Assembly (NCBI RefSeq): GCF_000830005.1 | Contig: NZ_CP010407.1 | Coordinates: 744,001 to 808,000 of the forward strand | Direction of reading: 5' to 3' | Source: Streptomyces vietnamensis | GTDB lineage: Bacteria; Actinomycetota; Actinomycetes; Streptomycetales; Streptomycetaceae | DNA: 64,000 nt | In this document: in pieces, positions 21,301-38,971 of the stretch | Layout of the letters: each line of letters opens with the position of its first letter | Numbering within the stretch: position 1 is the first letter of the stretch | Translations under genes and position numbers: made by a program | Notes under the pieces: generated by a model | The model's database searches: none | What the model saw: only the letters and a program-made list of their open reading frames with translations | What the model was told of the DNA's origin: nothing

Positions 21301-24300
21301 CGTCGGCGGCGGTGAGGGCGCCGGGTGCCAGGGCGCGGACGGTGAGCGCGTCGGCCGAGAGGACGGCGGCCCCGGTGGGGTCCCAGGCGGTCAGGGCCAC
21401 GGTGTCGGCCGCGGAGCGGGTCAGCCGGACGCGCAGGGTGGTGGCGGCCTCGGCGTGGACCCGGACGCCCGCCCAGCCGAAGGGCAGGACGACCTCGCGG
21501 GGGCTCTCGTCGTCGGGGCCGGGGACGATCAGCGGGTGCAGGGCGGCGTCGAGCAGCGCGGGGTGTACGGCGAACGCGGCGGCGTCCTTGTGGTGGTCGT
21601 CGCCGAGCGCGACCTCCCCGTAGAGGTCGTCGCCCAGTCGCCAGGCTGCGGTCAGGCCCTGGAAGGCGGGGCCGTACGCGTAGCCGGAGGCGGCGAGGCG
21701 GTCGTAGGCGCCCTCGGTGTCGATGCGTTCGGCGCCGTGCGGGGGCCACACGGCCGGGGCCGGCTCCGTGGGCCCGCCGCCGGCGGCCAGCTGTCCGCCG
21801 GCGTGGTAGGTCCAGCCGGCGTCGGGGGCGTCCTCGCGCAGGGCGTGGAGGCCGACGGTGCGGCGGCCTTCGGCGTCGGGGGCGGCGACGGTCACCTGGA
21901 TGCGGACGCCGTCGTGCGGGGGCACCACGAGGGGGACGGCGAGGTCGAGTTCCTCGACGAGGTCGCAGCCGACCCGGTCGCCGGCCTGGACGAGGAGTTC
22001 GAGCAGGGCCGTTCCGGGGAGCAGCACCGTGCCGGACACGGCGTGGTCCGCGAGCCAGGGGTGGCTGTGCAGGGACAGCCTGCCGGTGAGCAGGGTGGTG
22101 CCGTCCTCGGCGGACTCGACGGCGGCGCCGAGCAGCGGGTGGTCCAGCGGTTCGAGGCCGAGACCGGCGGCGTCCGCGGCCTGCTCCGGGGCGTCGAGCC
22201 AGTACGGGCTGTGCTGGAAGGCGTACGTGGGGAGGTCGGCCGGCGGCAGGCCGGAGGTGCCGAGGACCGCCTGCCAGTCGACGGGCAGGCCGTGGGCGTG
22301 GGCTCGGGCCAGGGAGGTGGCGAGCCGGACGGGCCCGCCGTCGTCGCGGCGGAGGGTCTCCAGGACGACGGCGGTGCGCTCGGCGGCCTCGGCCAGCTCC
22401 TGCACGGCGGAGGTCAGCAGGGGGTGGGCGGTCGGTTCGACGAAGACGCGGTGGCCGTCGTCGAGCAGGGCCCGGACGGTGTCGGTGAAGCGGACGGTCC
22501 GGCGCAGGTTGCGGTACCAGTAGGCGGCGTCGAGTCCCGTGGTGTCGTACGGGCGGCCGGTGACGGTGGAGTAGAAGGGGACGCGGGACGGGCGCGGGGT
22601 CACCGGGGCGAGGGCGGTGAGCAGTTCCCGCTCGATCGTCTCGACGTGCGCGGTGTGCGAGGCGTAGTCGACGGCGACGCGGCGGGACTTGACGCCGCCC
22701 GCCTCCCAGGCGGTGAGCAGGGCGTCGAGCGCCTCGGGCGAGCCGCCCACGACGGTGGCGGTGGGGCTGCTGACGGAGGCGATCGAGACGTCTCCGGCCT
22801 CCTCGGTCTCCGCGAGGAGCCGCTCGACGGTGTCGGCGGGCAGCATCACGGAGGCCATGGCGCCGGTGCCGGCCAGCCGGTCGCGGGTGATGAGGCTGCG
22901 CAGGGCCACGACGCGGGCCGCGTCGTCGAGGGTGAGCGCGCCGCAGACGTACGCGGCGGCGATCTCGCCCTGGGACTGGCCGACGACGGCGGCGGGGCGG
23001 ATGCCGGCGGCCTGCCAGACGTCGGCGAGGGCGGCCATCACGGCGAACAGGGCGGGCTGGACGACGTCCACGCGCTCCAGCGGCGGGGCGCCGTCGGCGC
23101 CGCGCAGCACGTCGGTGAGGGACCAGTCGACGTACGGGGCGAAGGCCGCTTCGCACGCCTCGATGGTGGTGCGGAAGACCGGGGAGGCGTCGAGGAGTTC
23201 GCGGGCCATGCCCTCCCACTGGGCGCCCTGGCCGGGGAAGACGAACACGGCCCGGCCTCCGGACGCCACCGCGCGCACCAGGTGCGGGGCCTCCTCGCCC
23301 GCGGCGAGGGCGCGCAGCGACTCGTCCAGGCCCGCGCGGTCGGCGCCGATGGCGACGCCCCGGTGGGAGAGGGCGGCCCGGGTGGTGACCAGGGCCCGGG
23401 TGACGGCGGCGGGGTCCGCGTCGGGGTGGCCGGTGCCGTAGTCGAGGAGGCGGCCGGCCTGGGCGCGCAGGGCCTCGTCGCCGCGTGCGGACACGGGCCA
23501 GACGAGGGGCGCGGAGGTGAGGACCGGGGTGGGGAGGTCCTGTTCCTGCTGCTCCTGCTGCTCCTGCTGGGGTGCCTGTTCGAGGATGACGTGGGCGTTG
23601 GTGCCGCTGATGCCGAAGGAGGAGACCGCGGCGCGGCGGGGGCGTCCGGTCTCGGGCCAGTCCACGGACTCGGTCACCAGCTCCACCGCGCCGGCCGACC
23701 AGTCCACGTGCGGAGTCGGCTCGTCCACGTGCAGCGTCTTGGGGACCAGGCCCTCGCGCAGCGCCATCACCATCTTGATGACCCCGCCGACCCCGGCGGC
23801 CGCCTGGGTGTGTCCGATGTTGGACTTCAGCGAGCCGAGCAGCAGCGGCCGGTCGGCCGGGCGGTCCTGCCCGTACGTCTCGATCAGGGCGGTCGCCTCG
23901 ATCGGGTCGCCGAGCGTGGTGCCGGTGCCGTGCGCCTCGACCGCGTCGACCTCGTGCGGCGCGAGGCCCGCGTCGGACAGGGCCTGGCGGATGACGCGTT
24001 CCTGGGAGGGGCCGTTGGGGGCGGTGAGGCCGTTGCTGGCGCCGTCCTGGTTGACGGCGGAGCCGCGGACGACCGCGAGGACCCGGTGTCCGTGGCGTAC
24101 GGCGTCGGAGAGGCGTTCCAGGACGAGCATGCCGACGCCCTCGCCCCAGCTGGTGCCGTCGGCGGAGGCTGCGAAGGCCTTGCTGCGGCCGTCGGGGGCC
24201 AGGCCCCGCTGGCGCGAGAACTCCAGGAAGATCGTCGGGGTGGGCATGATCGCCGCGCCGCCGACCAGCGCGAGCCCGCACTCGCCGCGGCGCAGCGACT

Positions 24301-24958
24301 GGACCGCCATGTGCAGGGTGACCAGGGAGGAGGAGCAGGCGGTGTCGACGGTGACCGCGGGACCTTCGAGGCCGAGGGTGTACGCGATGCGGCCGGAGGC
24401 CACGCTGGACGAGCCGCCGGTGATCGCGTAGCCCTCGTACTCCTCGGGCACCTGGCCGAGCCGGGCCGTGTAGTCGTGGTACATGAGCCCGACGAAGACG
24501 CCGGCGTCGGTGCCGCGCAGTCCGGTCGGGTCGATGCCGGCGCGCTCCAGGGCCTCCCAGGAGGTCTCCAGGAGCAGCCGCTGCTGCGGGTCCATCGCGA
24601 CCGCCTCGCGCGGCGAGATCCCGAAGAACCCGGCGTCGAACCCGGCGGCGCCGTGCAGGAAGCCGCCCTCGCGGACGTACGACTTGCCGGACTTCCCGGG
24701 CTCGGGGTCGTACAGGTTCTCCACGTCCCAGCCGCGGTCGACGGGGAATCCGCCCATCGCGTCGGTGCCGGTGGCGACCAGCCGCCACAGGTCCTCCGGC
24801 GACTCCACGCCGCCGGGGAACCGGCATCCCATGCCGACGACGGCGATCGGCTCGCTGCTGCGCTCGTCGATCTCCCGCAGGCGCTGCCGGGTGGTGTGGA
24901 GGTCGGTCGTGACCTTCTTCAGATAGTCGCGGAGCTTGTCCTCGTTGGACATGGACAT
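18368..24958 (-). CDS. Type I PKS module: KS-AT-DH-ER-KR-ACP
   Basis: A 2196-residue fully reducing elongation module. Order: N-terminal docking helix (1-38), KS (about 40-460, Cys208), AT (about 560-860, Ser662 in GQSQGE, YASH at 765-768, the methylmalonyl signature), DH (about 930-1200, His972 in HxxxGxxxxP, DAALH later), ER (about 1440-1740, [15 protein letters not shown] loop), KR (about 1745-1925, [11 protein letters not shown] motif of B type, Tyr1899), ACP (Ser2067 in LGSDSL) and a C-terminal class-1 docking segment ([15 protein letters not shown]). ATG 24958 lies 14 bases after the preceding PKS stop. All catalytic residues look intact, so it should add a methylmalonyl unit and reduce it to a methylene. 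The next gene starts 17 bases on. Confidence 0.94.
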   Translation of the reverse strand: MSMSNEDKLRDYLKKVTTDLHTTRQRLREIDERSSEPIAVVGMGCRFPGGVESPEDLWRLVATGTDAMGGFPVDRGWDVENLYDPEPGKSGKSYVREGGFLHGAAGFDAGFFGISPREAVAMDPQQRLLLETSWEALERAGIDPTGLRGTDAGVFVGLMYHDYTARLGQVPEEYEGYAITGGSSSVASGRIAYTLGLEGPAVTVDTACSSSLVTLHMAVQSLRRGECGLALVGGAAIMPTPTIFLEFSRQRGLAPDGRSKAFAASADGTSWGEGVGMLVLERLSDAVRHGHRVLAVVRGSAVNQDGASNGLTAPNGPSQERVIRQALSDAGLAPHEVDAVEAHGTGTTLGDPIEATALIETYGQDRPADRPLLLGSLKSNIGHTQAAAGVGGVIKMVMALREGLVPKTLHVDEPTPHVDWSAGAVELVTESVDWPETGRPRRAAVSSFGISGTNAHVILEQAPQQEQQEQQEQDLPTPVLTSAPLVWPVSARGDEALRAQAGRLLDYGTGHPDADPAAVTRALVTTRAALSHRGVAIGADRAGLDESLRALAAGEEAPHLVRAVASGGRAVFVFPGQGAQWEGMARELLDASPVFRTTIEACEAAFAPYVDWSLTDVLRGADGAPPLERVDVVQPALFAVMAALADVWQAAGIRPAAVVGQSQGEIAAAYVCGALTLDDAARVVALRSLITRDRLAGTGAMASVMLPADTVERLLAETEEAGDVSIASVSSPTATVVGGSPEALDALLTAWEAGGVKSRRVAVDYASHTAHVETIERELLTALAPVTPRPSRVPFYSTVTGRPYDTTGLDAAYWYRNLRRTVRFTDTVRALLDDGHRVFVEPTAHPLLTSAVQELAEAAERTAVVLETLRRDDGGPVRLATSLARAHAHGLPVDWQAVLGTSGLPPADLPTYAFQHSPYWLDAPEQAADAAGLGLEPLDHPLLGAAVESAEDGTTLLTGRLSLHSHPWLADHAVSGTVLLPGTALLELLVQAGDRVGCDLVEELDLAVPLVVPPHDGVRIQVTVAAPDAEGRRTVGLHALREDAPDAGWTYHAGGQLAAGGGPTEPAPAVWPPHGAERIDTEGAYDRLAASGYAYGPAFQGLTAAWRLGDDLYGEVALGDDHHKDAAAFAVHPALLDAALHPLIVPGPDDESPREVVLPFGWAGVRVHAEAATTLRVRLTRSAADTVALTAWDPTGAAVLSADALTVRALAPGALTAADGRNRRSLYLVDWTPVDRPETNGSPQPVAVLGTGHGLQDHPHATHHADLPALLAALASGTRPPAAVLAPVAADTPASPDTTPADAVRAATDTVLALIRGWLAEDRLADVPLVFTTTGAVATGPHERPASLTGAAVWGLVRSALREHPGRFALLDLDGTEESRTPLPDALPELLRTEPELAVRAGRFLIPRLARAADDPALPVPAGGDAWRLVSEGKGSLENLSLAPAPEAAAALAPGQVRISVRAAGLNFHDVVLALGMIEEDRDQFGYEAAGVIAETGPGVTGLKPGDRVMGLVRDGFGPLAVADSRLIAPVPGGWTFARAASVPVAFLTAYYGLVDLAGVRPGDTVLIHAAAGGVGMAAVQLARHLGAEVYATASHGKWDTLRAAGLDDAHIYDSRTLGFEQRIREATGGRGVDVVLGSLAGDFVDASLRLLAPGGRLIEMGKTDIREPHRVAAAYPGTAYHAYDLNLVAPERVRDMLAEVLARFADGTLTPLPAMTWDLRHAPAVFRHMSQARHTGKLVLDVPRPLDPDGTVLVTGGTGTLGGLVARHLATAHGIRNLVLTSRQGPAAAGADELVAALAEAGARATVVACDAADRTALRATLDGIDPAHPLTAVVHAAGTLDDTAVDQLTPEQVDRVLRPKADAAWHLHELTRDLDLAAFVLFSSAAGTLGTAGQANYAAANAFLDALAHRRRAEGLPAVSLAWGLWEETSALTGTLDDKDLRRLARTGVAAMPTAEALTLLDEALTATRPALVPVRLDLAGLTTSGAEVPALLRSLVRKPARRRARAGTAAGAASLADRLGPLPEAERRRVLLDLVREHAAVVLGESSPAAIGPNRAFKELGSDSLTSVELRNRLKTATGLRLPATLVFDHPTPAAIADYLYGELVTDGAPGAAGADDGGPDTAELDRLEAGFEALLAAAPDATTRQGIGTRLRSLLQRWEPEASADTGGGDLSTATDEELFAALEDELDLFRD

Positions 24959-24972
24959 TCGACCAACACTCC

Positions 24973-33552
<8,580 letters not shown>

Positions 33553-33600
33553 GTGAACTCGTGTCCCCTCGTCGTGGGCATGGCGGGTCGTGGGCATGGC

Positions 33601-33627
33601 GGGGGGGGGGGGGGGGGGGGGGGGGGG
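33601..33627. repeat. 27-base G homopolymer upstream of the first PKS gene
   Basis: There are 27 consecutive G on the plus strand (27 C on the coding strand), followed by one C and five more G. It lies 48 bases before the PKS start codon, inside the 251-base gap after the alcohol dehydrogenase gene. Such a tract could change length by slippage and alter expression. It could also be an assembly or read-through artefact. Confidence 0.85.
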
Positions 33628-33780
33628 CGGGGGCCTGGCAGGCAGGTCGGGAGCCCGGCAGGCGGGCCGGGGGCCCGGCAGGCAGGTCGAGAGCCTGGCA
33701 GGTGGGCCGGGGGGCCGACAGGTGGATCGGGGGCCCGGCAGGTGGGTCGGAGGCCCGGCAGGTGGGTCGGGGCCGGCCGG
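33628..33780. repeat. About 20-bp G-rich tandem repeat in the gap before the PKS
   Basis: About seven tandem units of 19-21 bases, close to GGCCCGGCAGGTGGGTCGGG, run from the homopolymer almost to the alcohol dehydrogenase stop. There is no open frame and no spacer structure like a CRISPR array. With the G tract, the repeats fill nearly all of the only long gap within the PKS and tailoring region, where a promoter for the PKS genes would be expected. No clear -10/-35 could be picked. Confidence 0.75.
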
Positions 33781-33803
33781 CTCCGGCCGGCCCCGGGGCG
33801 GTG

Positions 33804-34907
33804 TCAGCTGGAGAGCACGGCCTTGAGCGTGGTGCCGTCCGCGACGGACCTGAGCGCGGCCTCGTGGTCGGCCAGCGGGTAGGAGGTCACCAGGCTCGCC
33901 AGGTCGAACCGCGCGCTGAGCGCGGGCAGCAGCTTCACGTACTCGGTGAGATGGGCGCCGGTGAAGGCCCAGGACCCGATCACGTCGAGCTGCCGGTGGA
34001 CGATCTGGTGCGGGTTGAGCAGGGTGTCCCCGGCGTCCGTGTACTGGCCGATGATCAGGTACGCGCCGCCCCTGCGGGCCAGGGTGAGGCCCTGGGCGAC
34101 CGCCACCGGGACTCCGGCGCACTCGATCACCAGGTCGGCGCCGTGGCCGCCGGTCTCCTCGCGGACCCGGTCGAGGGCGGCGTCCGTGCCGCCCGGTCCG
34201 GTGATGTCGATGTGCACGTCGCCGATGCCCGCCTTCGCCGCGAGGTCGAGCCGGCCCCGCGGGCCGCCGACGACGATGACCTTGGCCGCTCCGGCGAGCT
34301 GGGCGAGCGCGGCCGCGGCGAGTCCGACGGGGCCGCTGCCCTGGACCACGACGACCTCGCCGACGCGCACCGGGCGGCGCTCGTACAGGGCGTGGACGAC
34401 GGTGGGGCCCGCGCAGGCGAAGGACATGGCCGCGATCGGGTCGATGCCCTCGTCGAGGCGGACGACGGTGGCGCCCTCGTGCAGCACGATCGCCTCGGCC
34501 CAGGCGCCGGCGAGCGGGGAGCCGTCGGCGAGGGCCCGGTTGACGCCGTAGGTGCGACGGTTCTCGCAGAGGGTCGGCTCGCGGTGCAGCCGGCAGGGCA
34601 CGCAGGTGCCGCAGGCGATGGAGGAGGCCCACATCACCGTGTCGCCGACGGCCAGTTCGGCGCCGGTGGCGTCACGGCCCGGGGTGCCGGGGCCGAGCTC
34701 GACGACAGTGCCGAGGCCCTCGTGGCCGAGGACCAGCGGGGTGGGGATGGGGAGGTGTCCCGCCTTGAGGTGGAGGTCGGTGCCGCAGACGCCGCCGTGG
34801 CGGCAGGCGACGACCATCCCGCCGGCCGGGGCCGCGGGGACGTCGAACTCCCTCAGTTCCAGCGGCTCGCCGAACCGCTCCAGGACGACGGCCTGTGCGC
34901 GCTTCAT
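33804..34907 (-). CDS. Zinc-dependent alcohol dehydrogenase (MDR family)
   Basis: A medium-chain NAD(P)-dependent dehydrogenase of 367 residues. Catalytic zinc ligands are visible as Cys41 in GVCGTD and His62-Glu63 in LGHEGLG. The structural zinc loop keeps all four cysteines (CGTCVPC...C). The coenzyme fold shows [16 protein letters not shown] 34907 overlaps the stop of the upstream oxygenase gene (ATGA). It probably oxidises or reduces an alcohol or aldehyde in building-block or product tailoring. It might act on the product of the SDR/oxygenase pair or on the aldehyde released by the NRPS reductase. Its substrate cannot be read from the sequence. Confidence 0.9.
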   Translation of the reverse strand: MKRAQAVVLERFGEPLELREFDVPAAPAGGMVVACRHGGVCGTDLHLKAGHLPIPTPLVLGHEGLGTVVELGPGTPGRDATGAELAVGDTVMWASSIACGTCVPCRLHREPTLCENRRTYGVNRALADGSPLAGAWAEAIVLHEGATVVRLDEGIDPIAAMSFACAGPTVVHALYERRPVRVGEVVVVQGSGPVGLAAAALAQLAGAAKVIVVGGPRGRLDLAAKAGIGDVHIDITGPGGTDAALDRVREETGGHGADLVIECAGVPVAVAQGLTLARRGGAYLIIGQYTDAGDTLLNPHQIVHRQLDVIGSWAFTGAHLTEYVKLLPALSARFDLASLVTSYPLADHEAALRSVADGTTLKAVLSS

Positions 34908-35716
34908 GCCGCGGCTCCTTCGAGGGCGTCGAGGAACGGGGCGTCGAGGGCGCGCAGCGGGTCGGTGTCGCGGCAGACGACGTAGTCGGGGCGCGGCTCG
35001 CCGTCCCAACGGGGCAGGTTGGTGGTGTCGTTGTACGTCATGATGAGCAGTCTGCGCGGGAACGGCGACATGTTCGGGGCCGAGCCGTGCACGATCTCGG
35101 GCGAGAAGAGGACGACCGATCCGGCCCGCCCCTTGGGGCTGACCATGCCGCGTTCGGCGACGAGCCCGGAGAGCTGCTCCTCGCTGAGGGCGATGTCGTC
35201 GGGGTCGAGGTGTTGGGCGGACTTCGCGGTGGCCTTGCGGGCCTTGTTGACCAGGCCGGAGCGGTGCGAGCCGGGGAGGAAGATGACGGGCCCGTTGAAC
35301 TCGTCGACGTCGTCGAGGAAGACGGCGACGTTGACCTGGAGCGGGGCGGGCAGGTTGTCGGCGATCTGCCAGGCGACGTAGTCCTGGTGCCAGGACCACT
35401 TCTCGCCGCCGAAGGCGGGCTTGGCGTTGATCTTGAACTGGTAGACGTAGACGTCGTCCGTGAGGAGCTGCTGGACCGGGACGAGCAGCCGGGGGTCGCG
35501 GACCAGGCCGGCGTACTCCGGCTGACGGTGGTGGGAGGCGTACACGGCGCGCACCTCGTCGCGTCCCTCCTCGGCGACGCGCTGGGGGCCGGGGACCCGG
35601 CAGTCGCGGTCGAACGCCTCGCGGAGGCGGGCGATCTCGTCGTCCCCCAGCGCGGAGTCGAGCAGGAGGAATCCGTCCTCCTGATAGCGGTCCATCTGTT
35701 CCTGGGTCAGACGCAT
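34904..35716 (-). CDS. Phytanoyl-CoA dioxygenase / EctD-like Fe(II)/2OG hydroxylase
   Basis: A non-haem iron, 2-oxoglutarate-dependent hydroxylase of 270 residues. Iron ligands are His110 and Asp112 in WHQDY and His210 in VHGSAPN. The N-terminal MDRYQEDGFLLLD and the segment NGPVIFLPGSH follow the PhyH family. The local pattern KINAKPAFGGEKWSWHQDY resembles ectoine hydroxylase relatives. ATG 35716 is preceded by GGAGAG at 8 bases. It lies between an SDR and an alcohol dehydrogenase in the tailoring block, so an amino-acid or polyketide carbon may be hydroxylated and then oxidised. Ectoine genes are absent, so ectoine itself is an unlikely substrate. Confidence 0.88.
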   Translation of the reverse strand: MRLTQEQMDRYQEDGFLLLDSALGDDEIARLREAFDRDCRVPGPQRVAEEGRDEVRAVYASHHRQPEYAGLVRDPRLLVPVQQLLTDDVYVYQFKINAKPAFGGEKWSWHQDYVAWQIADNLPAPLQVNVAVFLDDVDEFNGPVIFLPGSHRSGLVNKARKATAKSAQHLDPDDIALSEEQLSGLVAERGMVSPKGRAGSVVLFSPEIVHGSAPNMSPFPRRLLIMTYNDTTNLPRWDGEPRPDYVVCRDTDPLRALDAPFLDALEGAAA

Positions 35717-35782
35717 GCGAATTCTCTCCAGACGTTTCAGGCGTTTCGGGAAGCGAGAGGAAGGGGAAGGAGGGGGACGGGC

Positions 35783-35802
35783 CCCGGCTTTCGTGGGCCG
35801 GG
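35783..35802. terminator. Small GC stem-loop after the SDR gene
   Basis: Six-base arms CCCGGC and GCCGGG flank an 8-base loop, starting 3 bases beyond the SDR stop in its direction of transcription. There is no T-tract. It could be a weak attenuator between the SDR and the oxygenase gene or mere GC-rich coincidence. Confidence 0.3.
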
Positions 35803-35805
35803 CGC

Positions 35806-36546
35806 CTATCCCATGAAATTCCCGCCGTCGACGATGAGTTGCTGCCCGGTGACATAGCCGCTTTTGGCGTTCACCAGGAATTCCAGAGCATCGGCGATGT
35901 CCTGCACCGTGCCGATTCGCCGGGAGGGAATGGTGCGCAGGATCTCCGCGCGCCGCCCGGGGTCGTCGAGCCCGTAGCGCTCCACGACTTCCGGGGTGTC
36001 CGTGAATCCGGGAATGAGGGAGTTGACCCGTACCGCGGGGGCGAGTTCCAGGGCGAGGCACCGGGTCAGGTGGAGCAGCCCCGCCTTGGCCGCGCAGTAG
36101 TTCGCCCCGTTGGCGCGGGGTCGGATCCCCGTGGTGGCGCCGATGTTGACGATCGACCCCCGTCCCGCCTCGACCATGGCCGGGGCGAGCGCCCTGGTCA
36201 GCCGGAACGGTCCCGAGAGGTTGGTGGCCAGGACCTGGTCCCAGTCCTCGTCGATGAGGTCGAGGAAGGGGCGGTCGCGGTTGACGCCGGCGTTGTTGAC
36301 CAGGACGTGAGGTGCGCCGCCGGCCGCGAGGATCCGCTCGCAGCCCTCCGCGACGTCCCGGGGGCGCGCGACGTCCATGCGGACCGGCTCGATCGCCCCC
36401 TCGCTCTCGGCCGCCGCCCGCATCGCCGCGGCCTCGTCGTCGCGGTAGAGGGCGTAGACGTGGTGGCCGAGGGCGGCGAGCCGCAGGCTCAGGGCGAGCC
36501 CGATCCCGCGGGTGCCGCCGCTCACCACCGCTGTGCGTCGTGTCAT
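35806..36546 (-). CDS. SDR-family oxidoreductase with atypical active site
   Basis: A 246-residue short-chain dehydrogenase/reductase. It has the NAD(P) loop GGTRGIG near residue 10, NNAG at 84-87, catalytic Tyr150 and Lys154 in YCAAK, and the C-terminal VDGGNFMG. The position of the catalytic serine, 13 before Tyr, is Ala137 (GATTG), with Thr138 and Thr139 beside it. Either a neighbouring Thr substitutes or activity is altered. ATG 36546 follows the stop of the upstream oxygenase after 2 bases, so the two are coupled. A role as a beta-ketoacyl or alpha-hydroxy reductase/oxidase for a tailored residue is plausible. The substrate is unknown. Confidence 0.88.
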   Translation of the reverse strand: MTRRTAVVSGGTRGIGLALSLRLAALGHHVYALYRDDEAAAMRAAAESEGAIEPVRMDVARPRDVAEGCERILAAGGAPHVLVNNAGVNRDRPFLDLIDEDWDQVLATNLSGPFRLTRALAPAMVEAGRGSIVNIGATTGIRPRANGANYCAAKAGLLHLTRCLALELAPAVRVNSLIPGFTDTPEVVERYGLDDPGRRAEILRTIPSRRIGTVQDIADALEFLVNAKSGYVTGQQLIVDGGNFMG

Positions 36547-36548
36547 CG

Positions 36549-37391
36549 TCAGGACCAGTACTGGAGGGTGCCGCCCGCGGTGACGCCCAGGAAGAAGGAG
36601 AGGGCCACCCGCCGGCCGGGGCCTTCGTTGCCGCGCACCGCGTGGTAGTTGCGCGGGTCGAAGAGGACCGCGTCCCCGGCGCCGGGGCGCACGGTGACGC
36701 TGGGTTCCCGCTCGGCCAGGCCCTCGGCGTAGCCGTAGCCGTCGCGGACGTCCTCGTCGCCGGGCTGCCAGCGGCGGCGGTAGATCCGGGTGGCGCCGCC
36801 GCCCTCGGGCATGGACAGGTACCAGTTGAACCCGAGCTGCGCGATGACCGGCTCGTCGAGGGCGCCGGGCAGTTCGCGGGCGATCTCGTCCCAGTGCATC
36901 TTCATGCCGCCGGTCGTCTCGCGGATCATGCCGGCGTACATGGGCCGGCCGTCCGCGGTCGCGGGCCGCATCTCGCCGCCCCAGGCCCCGCGGATCCGGT
37001 CGACGGCCGTGTCGAGCGGGTCGCCGCCGTCGAGCAGCGTCGAGCGGTGCAGGGCGGACTCCCGGGCGTCCTGCCAGTAGGCGTCGCCGAGTCCGTGGAC
37101 GTCGTAGTGGTCGTACGCCGCGGGGCCCAGCTTGGGGATGCGCGGGACGACGATCTCCTCGTCGTAGGATCCCATCGGGCAGTTGTCGAGTCCGGTCAGG
37201 ACGCTGCCGCATTCCTCGGGGCTGCCGAAGTTCTTGATGTGGACGGCGCCGAGGGTGCCGGCCGCCAGCCTGACGAGGTGGTCGCGGGTGAGTTTCTCGG
37301 CGCTTTCGACGGTTTCCACGTCGAAGAGGACGTAGATGGGCGTCTGATTGCTGCTGACGTTCTCACGCGTCGGTACGGTGGTTGTTCCCAC
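36549..37391 (-). CDS. Fe(II)/2-oxoglutarate oxygenase, amino-acid hydroxylase/halogenase-like
   Basis: A 280-residue non-haem iron oxygenase. Candidate iron ligands are His166 and Asp168 (MHWDE) and His250 (DPRNYHAVRG), with Arg260/261 for 2-oxoglutarate. The segment GFNWYLSMPEGGGATRIY resembles the group that includes free-amino-acid halogenases and hydroxylases. Because Asp168 is present rather than the Gly or Ala of halogenases, hydroxylation is expected. GTG 37391 is preceded by TGGAGA at 6 bases. It begins a tailoring block after a 104-base gap that holds a paired TAGGGG element, so it may have its own promoter. The family placement is by motif only. Confidence 0.75.
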   Translation of the reverse strand: MGTTTVPTRENVSSNQTPIYVLFDVETVESAEKLTRDHLVRLAAGTLGAVHIKNFGSPEECGSVLTGLDNCPMGSYDEEIVVPRIPKLGPAAYDHYDVHGLGDAYWQDARESALHRSTLLDGGDPLDTAVDRIRGAWGGEMRPATADGRPMYAGMIRETTGGMKMHWDEIARELPGALDEPVIAQLGFNWYLSMPEGGGATRIYRRRWQPGDEDVRDGYGYAEGLAEREPSVTVRPGAGDAVLFDPRNYHAVRGNEGPGRRVALSFFLGVTAGGTLQYWS

Positions 37392-37482
37392 AGGTTCTCC
37401 AGATGATCGCTCGAGGAATAACCGTCTGTCTCTCGTGTTTCCCTCGACTTCGACGGTACGAGGGGCCGGTCGCCCCGTTGCA

Positions 37483-37498
37483 CCCCTATCGGCCCCTA
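37483..37498 (-). promoter_or_regulatory. Paired TAGGGG direct repeat, copy 1 (candidate SARP box)
   Basis: On the minus strand two TAGGGG hexamers occur 10 bases apart, the second as ATAGGGGTGC. The first overlaps the TAG stop of the thioesterase gene. The pair lies about 90 bases upstream of the oxygenase gene at 36549-37391. An almost identical element is found before the SnoaL-like gene and a variant before the DHA2 exporter. Confidence 0.5.
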
Positions 37499-38302
37499 AG
37501 CCTTCAGGGGGTCGATGTGTGCCGTGAGGGTGGCGATGACCTCGCGCTGCCGCTCGGCGAGGTAGAAGTGCCCGCCGGAGAAGACCCGCAGGGCGAAGTC
37601 GGCCGTGGTGTGGTCCCGCCAGGCGGCGGCCTGCTCGGCCGTGACCCGGGGGTCGACGTCGCCGATGAGGGCGACCACGGGGCAGTTCACGCGGGCGCCG
37701 GCCTCGGGCCGGTAGGTCTCCACGGCGGCGAAGTCGGCCCGGATCGTGGGCACGACGAGCTGGAACAGCTCGGGGTCGTCCAGCATGCGCACGTCGGTGC
37801 CGCCGAGCTTCTGCAGTTCGGCGAGGAGGGCCCGGTCGGGGAGGCGGTGGATGCCGTCGTCCCGGCTCAGCGCGGGGGCGCGCCGGCCGGAGGCGAGGAA
37901 CAGGTCCGGTGCCCGGCCCGTGCCGAGGCGTTCCAGGGCGCGGGCGGTCTCGAAGCCGACGACGGCGCCCATGCTGTGTCCGAAGAAGGCCAGGGGCCGG
38001 TCCGCGGGGACGCGGGCGGCCAGTTCCGCCGCGATGGTCCGGGAGAGTTCGCCGACGCTCTCCATACAGGGTTCGCGGTGGCGGTCCTGGCGGCCCGGGT
38101 ACTGGACGGCGATGACGTCGTACCGGGCCGACAGCGCTTCGGAGTACGGGTAGTAGAAGCTGGCGGACCCGCCCGCGTGCGGGAAGCACACGAGCGTGGC
38201 GCCGGCCCGGGCCGGGGTGCCGTGGTAGCGGCGCAGCCACGGCCCGGGGTGGTCGAGCGGGAGGGTGCGCCCGCCGGTGGCGGACGGGCTCGTCGCGGTC
38301 AC
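37496..38302 (-). CDS. Type II thioesterase
   Basis: An editing alpha/beta hydrolase that clears stalled or misprimed acyl groups from PKS/NRPS carrier proteins. The 268 residues include [15 protein letters not shown] at the N-terminus, the nucleophile motif GHSMGA, the Asp region IGDVDPRVT and the C-terminal catalytic GGHFYL. GTG 38302 overlaps the panD stop (GTGA), tying it to the building-block genes. No assembly-line thioesterase domain is found in the window, so besides editing this enzyme could take part in chain release. The reductase at the end of the last NRPS is the more obvious exit. Confidence 0.93.
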   Translation of the reverse strand: MTATSPSATGGRTLPLDHPGPWLRRYHGTPARAGATLVCFPHAGGSASFYYPYSEALSARYDVIAVQYPGRQDRHREPCMESVGELSRTIAAELAARVPADRPLAFFGHSMGAVVGFETARALERLGTGRAPDLFLASGRRAPALSRDDGIHRLPDRALLAELQKLGGTDVRMLDDPELFQLVVPTIRADFAAVETYRPEAGARVNCPVVALIGDVDPRVTAEQAAAWRDHTTADFALRVFSGGHFYLAERQREVIATLTAHIDPLKA

Positions 38303-38715
38303 GAGGCCACGAGGTCGCCGCGGAACAGCCCGGAGCCCTCGGGGGTCTCCGCCGGGTCGGAGCCCAGGTGCCGGACGGTGTTGTGCTCGTCGACGAAGAC
38401 GACCCGCGGTTCCAGCTCGCGTGCCTGGGCGTCGGTGACGGTGGCGTACGCGATGATGATCACGAGGTCGCCGGGGCTGATGAGGCGGGCGGCGGCGCCG
38501 TTGATGCCGATGACGCCCGAGTCGCGCGGGCCCTCGATGACGTACGTGGACAGCCGGTTGCCGTTGTCGATGTCGACGATGTCGACCTTCTCGCCGGGCA
38601 GCAGGTCGGCGGCCTCCATGAGTTCGGCGCTGATGGTCACCGAGCCGACGTAGTGGAGGTCGGCCTGGGTCACCTTGGCGCGGTGGATCTTGGACTTGAA
38701 CATGGTTCGGTACAC
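38299..38715 (-). CDS. panD: Pyruvoyl-dependent aspartate 1-decarboxylase
   Basis: Converts L-aspartate to beta-alanine. The proenzyme cleaves itself between Gly24 and Ser25 (YVGSVTIS here) to form the pyruvoyl group. The 138 residues keep the typical [17 protein letters not shown] start, the Tyr/Arg pocket and [23 protein letters not shown] 38715 is taken with AGGAG upstream. ATG 38703 would also preserve the cleavage site. It sits between mbtH and the type II thioesterase, overlapping the latter, and no panB or panC is nearby. It is therefore probably a dedicated source of beta-alanine for an adenylation domain rather than part of pantothenate synthesis. Confidence 0.95.
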   Translation of the reverse strand: MYRTMFKSKIHRAKVTQADLHYVGSVTISAELMEAADLLPGEKVDIVDIDNGNRLSTYVIEGPRDSGVIGINGAAARLISPGDLVIIIAYATVTDAQARELEPRVVFVDEHNTVRHLGSDPAETPEGSGLFRGDLVAS

Positions 38716-38764
38716 GGTCTTCTCGTCTCCTGAGGACTGGTGGTGGGAGGTGTTCGGGAGGGGG

Positions 38765-38971
38765 TCAGCGCTCGCCCATGCGGCGGCGCAGGCCGAGCGG
38801 GCGCAGGTCGGTCCAGTCGGCGGCGATGTGGTCCAGGCAGTCCTCGCGGGTGCCGGTGAACCCGACGGTGTGCCAGCCGGCCGGCGGCTCCTGGTCGGAG
38901 GGCCAGACGGAGCGCTGCTCCTCGTCGTTGACGACGACGGACCAGGTGGGGGCGGTGGTCGCGGCGGTCAT
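38765..38971 (-). CDS. MbtH-like NRPS activator
   Basis: A small chaperone that binds adenylation domains and improves their folding and activity. The 68 residues carry the family signature [19 protein letters not shown], and the C-terminal [14 protein letters not shown]. The start overlaps the methyltransferase stop (ATGA). With three A domains in the cluster, at least one probably depends on it. Confidence 0.95.
   Translation of the reverse strand: MTAATTAPTWSVVVNDEEQRSVWPSDQEPPAGWHTVGFTGTREDCLDHIAADWTDLRPLGLRRRMGER

Noticed and set aside
33628..33780. CRISPR-like array
   Set aside because: The units follow each other without unique spacers and are degenerate, so this is a simple tandem repeat.
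35783..35802. Strong terminator splitting the tailoring block
   Set aside because: It has a stem of only six base pairs and no T-run. It is listed only as a weak stem-loop.
36549..37391. 2-oxoglutarate-dependent halogenase
   Set aside because: The iron-binding Asp168 is present in HWD. Halogenases of this fold have Gly or Ala there.
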